From contig DRKK01000026.1 in NCBI GenBank assembly GCA_011051815.1, forward strand, positions 1 to 9,589: 9,589 nucleotides of DNA. The letters are read 5' to 3'. This DNA comes from Sphingomonadales bacterium. GTDB lineage: Bacteria; Pseudomonadota; Alphaproteobacteria; Sphingomonadales; Emcibacteraceae. Positions 1 through 5,511 of this stretch are shown one piece after another (the first letter of the stretch is position 1; each line of letters begins with the position of its first letter). Below the pieces are notes generated by a model. It was not told the DNA's origin, did no database searches, and saw only the letters and a program-made list of their open reading frames with translations. The position numbers and the translations under genes were made by a program.

Positions 1-323
1 TGTGGCTGGCCCCGACACAGGTGGTAGTCACCGGGATCACATCCGATCAGGATGATCACGTTCGTAAAGTCTATGATCAATTGATTGCTCAGGGGATTCG
101 GGCCGACATTGACCTGCGTAGTGAAAAGATCAATTATAAAATCCGCGAGCATTCCCATGCCAAGGTGCCAGCCATCTATGTGGTCGGCGCGCGCGAGGCC
201 ACGGAAAATACCGTAACCGTCCGCCGTTTGGGGTCAAAACAGCAAGAAACCCTTGATTTGGACGCCGCAATTAATAAACTGAAAGCTGAATCGCTTGCCC
301 CTGATCAAAGAACAGGTCAATGA
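1..323 (+). CDS. thrS: Threonine--tRNA ligase, C-terminal part (5' truncated by window edge)
   Basis: Class II aminoacyl-tRNA synthetase that charges tRNA-Thr with threonine in the cytoplasm. Only the last 106 codons are present, with the reading frame entering at base 3; the gene begins outside the window. The visible part is the C-terminal anticodon-binding domain. It opens with the family hallmark WLAP(T)QVVV and continues with the conserved block around DLRSEKINYKIREH (about residues 40-53 of the visible part) and VPAIYVVGARE. The GTG at base 21 is an internal valine codon, not a start. The stop is TGA at 321-323. infC follows on the same strand after about 100 bp, the usual thrS-infC order. 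The identification is by recognised domain sequence and supported by synteny. Confidence 0.95.
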   Translation, partial: WLAPTQVVVTGITSDQDDHVRKVYDQLIAQGIRADIDLRSEKINYKIREHSHAKVPAIYVVGAREATENTVTVRRLGSKQQETLDLDAAINKLKAESLAPDQRTGQ

Positions 324-326
324 GCA

Positions 327-354
327 TTGCAATTTAATTGTTTTTCAGTAATAA
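327..354 (+). promoter_or_regulatory. Candidate infC promoter
   Basis: A -35-like TTGCAA (327-332) and a -10-like TAATAA (349-354) are separated by 16 bp, just after the thrS stop. This would start transcription near 361 and give infC a leader of about 67 nt. The leader contains a small hairpin, GCGG (386-389) with CCGC (393-396). It is predicted from consensus only; infC could also be reached by read-through from thrS, since no convincing terminator separates them. Confidence 0.4.
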
Positions 355-414
355 AGAGTGAAACTACACCATTTTTAACAGCAAAGCGGAACCCGCCAAA
401 AATATGGCACCCGC

Positions 415-420
415 AGGAGG
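415..420 (+). promoter_or_regulatory. Strong Shine-Dalgarno that fixes the infC start at ATA
   Basis: A perfect AGGAGG lies 7 nt upstream of the ATA codon at 428-430, which is ideal spacing. The first in-frame ATG (443) would be 22 nt away, too far for this ribosome-binding site. No other purine-rich site lies between 421 and 442. Confidence 0.75.
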
Positions 421-427
421 AAATTAA

Positions 428-964
428 ATAGCCAGACGACCAATGCAAGGCCCGCCATCCAAAAAAGGATTACGGGTTAATGACGAGATCACCGCAGATC
501 AAATCAGACTGATTGATGACAGTGGTGAGAATCATGGCACCGTGAATATTGACAAAGGCCTGTCCATGGCAAAAGCGGCGGGGCTTGACCTTGTGGAAAT
601 ATCCCCAAATGCTGAACCGCCCGTGTGCAAAATTCTGGACTATGGCCGCTTTCGCTATGCCGCCCAGAAAAAAGCCAGCCTGGCCAAGAAAAAACAGAAA
701 ACGGTCGAGGTCAAGGAAATCAAACTGCGTCCCGGCATTGAAAAGCATGACTATGACGTAAAAATGCGCGCCGTAGATAAATTTCTGAGCGGCGGCGACA
801 AAGTCAAAGTAACCCTGCGTTTCCGGGGCCGTGAAATGGCCCATCAGGAACTTGGTATGGACCTGCTGAAAAGAGTTCAGGAAGATTTTCAGGATCTGGC
901 CAAGATCGAACAGGCCCCGAAAATGGAAGGCCGCCAGATCATCATGGTGATGTCGCCCAAGTAA
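428..964 (+). CDS. infC: Translation initiation factor IF-3, probable AUA start codon
   Basis: IF3 binds the 30S subunit, blocks premature joining of the 50S subunit and proofreads the start codon and initiator tRNA. From 428 the product is 178 residues, close to the usual length of about 180. It has the IF3 N-domain, a Lys-rich linker (about residues 79-95) and the C-domain. The signature [10 protein letters not shown] lies at the end of the N-domain, and [14 protein letters not shown] and FRGREM lie in the C-domain. The start is unusual. The first ATG is at 443, but the frame is open back to ATA at 428, directly after an in-frame TAA (425-427). The five extra residues (start-Ala-Arg-Arg-Pro) resemble the N-termini of alphaproteobacterial IF3 proteins, and AGGAGG is correctly spaced only for the ATA. 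E. coli infC starts with AUU, which lets IF3 repress its own translation; the same logic is inferred here. If the ATA start is wrong, the gene is 443-964. Confidence 0.93.
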   Translation: MARRPMQGPPSKKGLRVNDEITADQIRLIDDSGENHGTVNIDKGLSMAKAAGLDLVEISPNAEPPVCKILDYGRFRYAAQKKASLAKKKQKTVEVKEIKLRPGIEKHDYDVKMRAVDKFLSGGDKVKVTLRFRGREMAHQELGMDLLKRVQEDFQDLAKIEQAPKMEGRQIIMVMSPK

Positions 965-1051
965 TCTTACGGCATTTATTGCGAGTCGATATGGGGGTTA
1001 AACTGGAACGGTTACAAACAGTGACGTAACCAGTAATCCCTGTCATCGCAG

Positions 1052-1080
1052 TTGATTTTTTAACGTTTCTGCGCTATAAT
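1052..1080 (+). promoter_or_regulatory. Strong sigma-70-type promoter with no downstream ORF on its strand
   Basis: A consensus -10 TATAAT (1075-1080) lies 17 bp downstream of a -35-like TTGATT (1052-1057). Transcription would start near 1087, pointing away from infC and towards a terminator at 1164-1197. No credible coding sequence lies between them, and the next gene (1206-2138) is on the opposite strand, so the promoter probably drives a short non-coding RNA. Confidence 0.5.
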
Positions 1081-1086
1081 AACCCT

Positions 1087-1197
1087 ATTGTGCGCCCAAA
1101 GGTTAAGCACATCTTGGTACGCTGAGGAATAGCAGCTGAATTAATCAACGTGACCAGAAAGAGAACCCGCCAGAGGATTTGCCCCGGCGGGTTTTTA
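1087..1197 (+). ncRNA. Candidate small RNA of about 110 nt
   Basis: The unit is defined by the consensus promoter at 1052-1080 and the intrinsic terminator at 1164-1197. Possible structure upstream of the terminator: TGTGC (1089-1093) pairs with GCACA (1107-1111), and GCTG (1121-1124) pairs with CAGC (1133-1136) with an eight-base loop containing AGGA. There is no ATG in the transcribed stretch. It does not match any family I recognise: it lacks the SRP RNA GGAAGCAGCC loop, a tRNA T-loop, or the long bulged rod of 6S RNA. The end points are inferred, not measured. The terminator might instead serve infC, whose stop is 200 bp upstream. Confidence 0.4.
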
Positions 1198-1199
1198 TT
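1164..1199 (+). terminator. Rho-independent terminator between convergent transcripts
   Basis: AACCCGCC (1164-1171) pairs perfectly with GGCGGGTT (1186-1193) around a 14-base loop, and a T-rich run follows (1192-1200). It ends plus-strand transcription, either from infC or from the candidate small RNA. On the minus strand the same hairpin follows the stop of the TraB/GumN gene and is followed by CTCTTT, a weaker tract, so it may act in both directions. Confidence 0.75.
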
Positions 1200-1205
1200 T
1201 GGACT

Positions 1206-2138
1206 CTACTGAATTTTATCCACCCTATAGCCCTTGGCCTGCAACATACCCACAAGACCGTCCTTGCCCACCAGATGGGCGGCACCGACCACGATAAAGA
1301 TACGTTTGCCGCTGTTGATATGATCCTCAATAGCGGGCAACCAGTTCTTGTTGCGGTCCACCAGAAGGGCCTGATACATTTCCGGCTGGTCTGCCATATC
1401 CTCAACCATGGTTTTGGTCATCCGGTCCCCATCGCCCGAGGCCCATGCCTCAAGATAACTGGTGATATAGCGTTTAAAATCATCGAGCTTATCCAATGTA
1501 TCGGACAGCATCTCTGCCTGCACCACCATAGGGTGATGGATCAGAGCATTCATGGATTCTTGCGGTGTCTCAAGGCCGGAGATCGGTTTTTGCACTTTTT
1601 TCGCCTGACCTTCCAGAAATTTATCCACCCCGGAATTAGGGTCCATGCCGCTCGTCATGGCGGACACCAGTGATATTTGTATGGCCATAAACCAGGGCTT
1701 TGACTTTTTCGCCATGGCCTCATCCATACCCATAAGCTTTTTGGCATAGCCCAGCATCTTGGCGTAATGGGCCTCATCCAGATGATTTTTCAGGCTGTCA
1801 TCATCCTTGAAAAAGGCATTGTTAATCACGGTGGCCTGTATGCCGGCGGTGGCTTCGGGTGTCATTTCCGTTTCCATGACCAATTCATCCGAGCCTTCAA
1901 ACGAACGACTGATGATACCGTCATACCATTGATAATTCTTGGGCAGAATGTGAAATGAACCAAGCAGATATACGGTGCCACCAGCTTTTGTCACCTGCCA
2001 CAGAGCCGGACGGGCATTGACGATCTCTGTATCGGCCGCGCCTGCAGGCGGGGACAATATGATGATACCCAGAAGAAAAATGCTGATAGACTTGGCCAAG
2101 AGATAACGGCTTAGCTGAGGTATTAACGTATAAATCAT
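1206..2138 (-). CDS. TraB/GumN family protein, predicted secreted or periplasmic
   Basis: Predicted 310-residue member of the TraB/PrgY/GumN (TIKI-like) family. Residues 1-34 look like a Sec signal peptide: basic residues R11 and K16, a hydrophobic core at about 17-29, and an Ala-Gly-Ala cleavage motif ending at 34. The mature protein has the two GxxH motifs of the family, G60-S-F-H63 near the start and G285-A-A-H288 near the end, plus conserved acidic residues E89 and E91 and a GLETPQE segment in the middle. Eukaryotic TIKI members are metalloproteases that use such motifs; a peptidase role here is only family-based inference, and most bacterial members have no known function. An AGGA lies 9 nt upstream of the ATG. 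The gene is divergent from the DUF418 gene (110 bp apart) and convergent with infC. A GumN label seen on such genes does not imply xanthan synthesis; there are no polysaccharide genes here. Confidence 0.88.
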   Translation of the reverse strand: MIYTLIPQLSRYLLAKSISIFLLGIIILSPPAGAADTEIVNARPALWQVTKAGGTVYLLGSFHILPKNYQWYDGIISRSFEGSDELVMETEMTPEATAGIQATVINNAFFKDDDSLKNHLDEAHYAKMLGYAKKLMGMDEAMAKKSKPWFMAIQISLVSAMTSGMDPNSGVDKFLEGQAKKVQKPISGLETPQESMNALIHHPMVVQAEMLSDTLDKLDDFKRYITSYLEAWASGDGDRMTKTMVEDMADQPEMYQALLVDRNKNWLPAIEDHINSGKRIFIVVGAAHLVGKDGLVGMLQAKGYRVDKIQ

Positions 2139-2203
2139 ATTGTCAAATCCTGTATTTTTTTGAGTGTCGGGAAATTTAACGGCCCCGGCGTGATGGTCAT
2201 CTT

Positions 2204-2218
2204 AACCAACGTTAGGTT
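2204..2218. promoter_or_regulatory. Imperfect inverted repeat in a divergent intergenic region
   Basis: AACC (2204-2207) and GGTT (2215-2218) flank the palindrome AACGTT (2208-2213), slightly off-centre. It sits about 30 bp upstream of the DUF418 start, in the 110-bp region that must hold promoters for both divergent genes. It could be an operator, but such short repeats also arise by chance. I see no clear -35/-10 pair for either gene. Confidence 0.2.
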
Positions 2219-2248
2219 CAAATTATGTTAAGAACAAGGTAAATTTTA

Positions 2249-3511
2249 ATGATCTCTGGTAGGCCAGCTGAAACAACCCATGACCGACTTATCTCCCTTG
2301 ATATTATCCGGGGCTGTGCTGTGCTTGGCATATTAATCGTCAATATCGCCGGTTTCGCCCTGCCCTTTTCCGCCCTCAACAACCCCACCGTTGCCGGTGT
2401 TGCCAACAAAATGGATTATGACGCCTGGTATCTAACGGACTTGCTGGTCACCAACAGCATGCGTGGGTTATTTGCCATGCTCTTTGGCGCCAGCATCATA
2501 CTATTGACCCGCAAAATAGAACAACAACAAGGCCGCGCCGTTGCCCGGGCCTATTTTTTTCGGCGTAATCTTTTCCTGTTGTTGTTTGGGCTGATCCATT
2601 CCTATCTTCTGTTGATGGCCGGGGATGTTTTATTTCCCTATGCCCTGACGGGATTTATACTCTATTTTCTAAAAGACCTGCGTCCCCGGAATTTAATTTT
2701 TGCCTTTCTGCTCATTATCACCCTTAAAATCTTCATGGCCTATATCAGCTATATAAGCCTTAATGACTTTTGGCAAATGGCACAGACAAAAGGCGGGGAA
2801 ATCGCCCTGCAATGGCAAGCCTTGATATCAGAGTTCAGCCCGTCCCCGCAGGAAACGGTCAAAGAGATCGCCGCCATGAAGGGCAGCTATCTAGATAACC
2901 TGTTTAATGTGGCGCCTTTTGTCCTGTTCCTGCAAAGCTATTATTTCATCACCGAATTTCTATGGGATGTGGCCAGCATGATGCTGCTGGGCATGGCGCT
3001 TTTCAAGCTCAGGGTATTACAGGGGAATTATTCCCGGAAATTTTATCTGTTATTAGCTATTGCCGGATATGCCGTCGGCATCATGCTCAATGCCGACAGT
3101 CTTGCTTATCTGGAAAGTCATCATTTTGATTTCCTGAGCCAGCAAAAAGCCCACATCACAGCCGACCTTGCCCGGGTCGGCCTGACCCTGGGCCATTTGG
3201 GGCTTTTACATCTGTTTATATCCCTTGATCTGCTCAAATGGTTAAAAGAGGCACTGGCGGCGGTGGGCCGGATGGCGCTTAGCAATTACATCATGCAGAC
3301 AGAAATATGCATTTTCCTTTTCTATGGCTTTGGCTTTAATCTCTTTAATGAACTGGGGCGGGCTGACCTGCTTCTCATCATGGGCGGGATCTGGATTTTC
3401 CAGCTTGTCGCAAGCGTTTTCTGGTTAAAATATTTTTCCTATGGGCCTCTGGAATGGCTATGGCGCAGTTTGACTTTAGGCAAAAGAATTGCCCTAAAAA
3501 AAACCATGTGA
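2249..3511 (+). CDS. DUF418 domain-containing (YeiB-like) integral membrane protein
   Basis: Polytopic inner-membrane protein of 420 residues with about ten hydrophobic segments. The N-terminus has the YeiB-family opening, L17-D-I-I-R21-G22 followed by a hydrophobic stretch ending VNIAGFALPF. The C-terminal DUF418 domain carries G340-R-M-A-L-S-N-Y and the closing Y398-GPLEWLWRSLT motif, then a short basic tail. Such proteins are distantly related to membrane acyltransferases; neither substrate nor reaction is known, so no specific function is assigned. The ATG at 2249 is preceded by AAGG about 9 nt upstream. It is divergent from the TraB/GumN gene, and both seem to be envelope proteins, but there is no evidence that they act together. 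The reading frame ends 153 bp before rpmI, just after a run of eight A (3496-3503), and no terminator lies immediately after the stop. Confidence 0.9.
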   Translation: MISGRPAETTHDRLISLDIIRGCAVLGILIVNIAGFALPFSALNNPTVAGVANKMDYDAWYLTDLLVTNSMRGLFAMLFGASIILLTRKIEQQQGRAVARAYFFRRNLFLLLFGLIHSYLLLMAGDVLFPYALTGFILYFLKDLRPRNLIFAFLLIITLKIFMAYISYISLNDFWQMAQTKGGEIALQWQALISEFSPSPQETVKEIAAMKGSYLDNLFNVAPFVLFLQSYYFITEFLWDVASMMLLGMALFKLRVLQGNYSRKFYLLLAIAGYAVGIMLNADSLAYLESHHFDFLSQQKAHITADLARVGLTLGHLGLLHLFISLDLLKWLKEALAAVGRMALSNYIMQTEICIFLFYGFGFNLFNELGRADLLLIMGGIWIFQLVASVFWLKYFSYGPLEWLWRSLTLGKRIALKKTM

Positions 3512-3529
3512 AACAAGTAGTGAATCCCC

Positions 3530-3558
3530 TTGCAATCCCTGAAAAAGAGCGTTATACA
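3530..3558 (+). promoter_or_regulatory. Candidate promoter of rpmI-rplT
   Basis: TTGCAA (3530-3535) and TATACA (3553-3558) are 17 bp apart, starting 19 bp after the DUF418 stop. The predicted start is near 3565, giving a leader of about 100 nt before rpmI. The -35 hexamer is identical to that of the candidate infC promoter at 327. Consensus match only. Confidence 0.5.
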
Positions 3559-3569
3559 CCTCAACTTCA

Positions 3570-3646
3570 TTGGGTGATATGGCTGAAACTTAGGGCATGC
3601 CTCATCACCCGGAAAGCTTGGCGCAACTATTGCGCCATAATTTTTT
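3570..3646 (+). promoter_or_regulatory. rpmI leader: two hairpins, the second a terminator (candidate attenuator)
   Basis: Hairpin 1 pairs TTGGGTGAT (3570-3578) with ATCACCCGG (3604-3612), nine pairs including two G-U, around a 25-base loop. Hairpin 2 pairs TGGCGCAA (3619-3626) perfectly with TTGCGCCA (3630-3637) across a CTA loop, then TAATTTTTT (3638-3646). Hairpin 2 has the form of an intrinsic terminator yet ends only 18 nt before the rpmI ATG, leaving no room for a promoter in between. It therefore probably sits in the rpmI 5' leader and regulates read-through. Autogenous control of rpmI-rplT by L20 is known in E. coli and Bacillus by different mechanisms; an L20-type role here is inference. 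I found no clear antiterminator pairing. Hairpin 2 may also end DUF418 transcripts. Confidence 0.55.
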
Positions 3647-3664
3647 ACGAAAAGGAAAAGCTAA

Positions 3665-3862
3665 ATGCCCAAGATGAAAACCAAAAGCAGTGCCAAAAAG
3701 CGCTTCAAAATCACAGGTACCGGAAAAGTACGCGCATCGCAAGCTGGTAAACAGCACGGTATGATTAAGCGCACAAACAAACAACTTCGTAACCAACGCG
3801 GCACCACCATCCTGTCCGATCAGGATGCGCGGATCGTCAAAAAATTCATGCCTTACGGTTAA
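3665..3862 (+). CDS. rpmI: 50S ribosomal protein L35 (bL35)
   Basis: Small basic protein of 65 residues, the normal length for bL35, a component of the large ribosomal subunit. It begins with the family pattern [15 protein letters not shown] and includes [17 protein letters not shown] and the closing KKFMPYG. AAGGA (3652-3656) lies 8 nt upstream of the ATG. It is followed after 28 bp by rplT, forming the standard two-gene operon. Expression is probably shaped by the terminator-bearing leader at 3570-3646. In many bacteria infC directly precedes this gene; here it is 2.7 kb away. Confidence 0.98.
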   Translation: MPKMKTKSSAKKRFKITGTGKVRASQAGKQHGMIKRTNKQLRNQRGTTILSDQDARIVKKFMPYG

Positions 3863-3890
3863 TGCAGACGATTGATTTAGGAAAAGATAA

Positions 3891-4250
3891 ATGGCACATG
3901 TAAAAAGAGGCGTGACATCTCACGCACGTCACAAAAAAGTTTTAAAACTGGCAAAAGGCTATCGTGGCCGCCGGAAAAGCACCATCAGAATCGCAATGCA
4001 GGCCGTCGAAAAGGCTGGCCAATATGCGTATCGCGACCGGAAAGTTCGCAAGCGGAAATTCCGGGCATTGTGGATTCAACGTATCAATGCCGCCGCGCGG
4101 ATTCATGATATGACCTATTCACGATTTATGAACGGCCTGAAACTCGCAGGCATCGAACTTGACCGTAAAGTTCTGGCTGATCTGGCCGTTCGTGAACCAG
4201 ATGCTTTTAAAGCAATTGCTGATCAGGCACAGGCCGCGTTAAACGCCTGA
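3891..4250 (+). CDS. rplT: 50S ribosomal protein L20 (bL20)
   Basis: Protein of 119 residues, the typical length, that binds 23S rRNA early in 50S assembly and in several bacteria represses its own operon. The long basic N-terminal extension is present ([18 protein letters not shown], about residues 13-30), followed by the conserved [19 protein letters not shown] and [11 protein letters not shown] core. AGGA (3879-3882) is 8 nt upstream of the ATG. It is co-transcribed with rpmI, and a strong terminator follows 37 bp after the stop. Confidence 0.98.
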   Translation: MAHVKRGVTSHARHKKVLKLAKGYRGRRKSTIRIAMQAVEKAGQYAYRDRKVRKRKFRALWIQRINAAARIHDMTYSRFMNGLKLAGIELDRKVLADLAVREPDAFKAIADQAQAALNA

Positions 4251-4286
4251 ACCGCCAATCACATTTCAGATTGAGACTTATCGTTC

Positions 4287-4322
4287 AAGGAGCCTGCTGT
4301 TACAGCAACAGGCTCCTTTTAT
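4287..4322 (+). terminator. Rho-independent terminator after rplT
   Basis: AAGGAGCCTG (4287-4296) pairs with CAGGCTCCTT (4309-4318) in a ten-base-pair stem with a 12-base loop, followed by TTTTATT. It ends the rpmI-rplT transcript. The stem ends 40 bp before the pheS ATG, so pheS either has its own promoter in that short gap or depends on read-through; an attenuator role is possible but there is no Phe-rich leader peptide upstream. Confidence 0.85.
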
Positions 4323-4358
4323 TCATTTCAGGGTAATTTTTATATATCGGGTGACCAA

Positions 4359-5510
4359 ATGGAAGACCTCCAGCGTTTAGAAACAGAAATCATATCGGCG
4401 ATTGTCGCCTGTGATGACCTTGGCGGGCTAGAAGAGCTTCGCGTGGCAGAAGTGGGCAAAAAAGGCCGCGTCAGCCTGCTGATGCGGAAATTGGGCAAGA
4501 TGAGCCCGGATGAGAAAAAAGAATTTGGTCCCAAATTGAACGGCTTGAAAAACCGCATCATCGACGGCATCACCGCCCAGAAAACCAATCTTGAACAGCA
4601 GGAGCTGAACCGCCGTCTGTTATCTGAAAAAATCGACATTACCCTGCCGACGCCGCCGGAAAATATGGGCAGCATCCATCCCATCACTCAAGTTATGGAT
4701 GAGGTGGCCGAAATTTTCACTGAAATAGGCTTCAGCATTGCCGAAGGGCCGGAAATCGAGGAAGATTTCTATAACTTCACCGCCCTGAATATTCCGGCGG
4801 AACATCCCGCCCGGCAAATGCATGATACCTTTTATTTTCCCGAAGACGCCGAGGGCAACCGCAAGCTCCTGCGCACTCACACCTCCCCGGTTCAAATCAG
4901 AACCATGATGTCCGGTCCGCCGCCTTACCGGATCATAGCCCCGGGGCGCACCTATCGCTGTGACAGTGACGCGACCCATACCCCCATGTTCCATCAGGTA
5001 GAGGCCCTTGTCATCGACAAGGACATTCATATGGGGCATCTGAAATGGTGTATTGAGGAATTCTGCCGTAAATTCTTTGAACTTGATGATGTGAAAATCC
5101 GCTTTCGACCCAGCTATTTCCCCTTCACGGAACCGTCCGCCGAAGTGGATATTGGCTGTGCGTTCAAGGACGGTGAAATCCTGATCGGTGAGGGCGATGA
5201 CTGGTTGGAGATCATGGGCTGCGGTATGGTTAACCCGCGCGTTCTGGAAAATGTTAATCTGGACCCTGATGAATATCAGGGCTTTGCCTTTGGTATGGGA
5301 TTGGACCGGATCGCCATGTTGAAATGGGGCATCCCTGACCTGCGCGACTTCTTTGCCGCCGACTTGCGCTGGCTGAAACATTATGGTTTCGCTGCGCTGG
5401 ACATTCCGTCACTCAGTACGCAAGGGGGGGGGAACGAGCTGCGCGAGCGGGGGGGCTCAAGTAGCCCAAAGGGCGATAGACCCCCCATGAATAAAAAAGG
5501 GAACAAGTAA
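4359..5510 (+). CDS. pheS: Phenylalanine--tRNA ligase alpha subunit, with an unusual 28-residue C-terminal tail
   Basis: Catalytic subunit of the alpha2beta2 class II synthetase that charges tRNA-Phe. It has an N-terminal coiled-coil arm (about residues 1-85), the catalytic start at H107-PITQVMDEV, R172-THTSPVQIR, the motif-2 region around PGRTYRCDSDATHTPMFHQ, and motif 3 with G312-MGLDR317. The normal family end is reached at about L-D-I-P-S-L-S-T-Q (residue 355). Beyond it the frame runs through a G9...G7...C6 palindromic element and ends KKGNK, giving 383 residues where relatives usually have about 330-360. The tail is low-complexity, and its DNA composition is unlike the rest of the gene. 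GGGTGA just before the ATG can pair with the 16S 3' end. The gene is followed by pheT after a single base, so the two are surely co-translated. The loss of the original stop to an inserted repeat is inferred. Confidence 0.97.
   Translation: MEDLQRLETEIISAIVACDDLGGLEELRVAEVGKKGRVSLLMRKLGKMSPDEKKEFGPKLNGLKNRIIDGITAQKTNLEQQELNRRLLSEKIDITLPTPPENMGSIHPITQVMDEVAEIFTEIGFSIAEGPEIEEDFYNFTALNIPAEHPARQMHDTFYFPEDAEGNRKLLRTHTSPVQIRTMMSGPPPYRIIAPGRTYRCDSDATHTPMFHQVEALVIDKDIHMGHLKWCIEEFCRKFFELDDVKIRFRPSYFPFTEPSAEVDIGCAFKDGEILIGEGDDWLEIMGCGMVNPRVLENVNLDPDEYQGFAFGMGLDRIAMLKWGIPDLRDFFAADLRWLKHYGFAALDIPSLSTQGGGNELRERGGSSSPKGDRPPMNKKGNK
5424..5486. repeat. G/C-run palindromic element inside the 3' end of pheS
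   Basis: The stretch starts with nine G (5424-5432), has seven G at 5449-5455 and ends with six C (5481-5486). G5450-5455 can pair with C5481-5486, enclosing a nested GCCC-AAA-GGGC hairpin (5464-5474). Its base composition differs sharply from flanking pheS and pheT. It lies just past the point where PheS normally ends and is read in frame, adding a tail. This looks like an intergenic REP-like repeat that landed at the pheS-pheT junction. No second copy is present in the window, so repeat status is inferred. Confidence 0.45.
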
Positions 5511-5511
5511 A

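Noticed and set aside
43..56. 13-base repeat TCCGATCAGGATG shared by thrS and rpmI (second copy about 3816-3828)
   Set aside because: Both copies are in conserved coding sequence in unrelated contexts; one such match is expected by chance in a window of this size.
1010..1031. Inverted repeat GGTTAC/GTAACC after infC as an infC terminator
   Set aside because: The stem is six pairs with a ten-base loop and no T tract follows, so intrinsic termination is unlikely; the terminator at 1164 is far stronger.
1116..1138. Possible SRP (4.5S) RNA apical loop in the candidate small RNA
   Set aside because: AGGAATAGCAGC only loosely resembles the conserved GGAAGCAGCC loop, and the long flanking helix is missing.
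2202..2216. CtrA-like TTAA spacer TTA motif upstream of the DUF418 gene
   Set aside because: The spacer is 6 rather than 7 bases and the second half-site is TTAG, so it does not meet the known consensus.
2211..2225. tRNA T-loop-like GGTTCAAAT in the divergent intergenic region
   Set aside because: Flanking bases do not form a T-stem, and there is no acceptor or anticodon stem at the right distance.
3496..3503. Run of eight A at the end of the DUF418 gene as a frameshift site
   Set aside because: It is a few codons before the stop, so slippage would change only the last residues; no stimulating structure or alternative domain follows.
4620..5381. Long minus-strand open frame (253 codons) across pheS
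   Set aside because: It lies wholly antisense to a conserved gene with recognisable motifs, and its translation shows no domain pattern; it is a shadow of pheS codon use.
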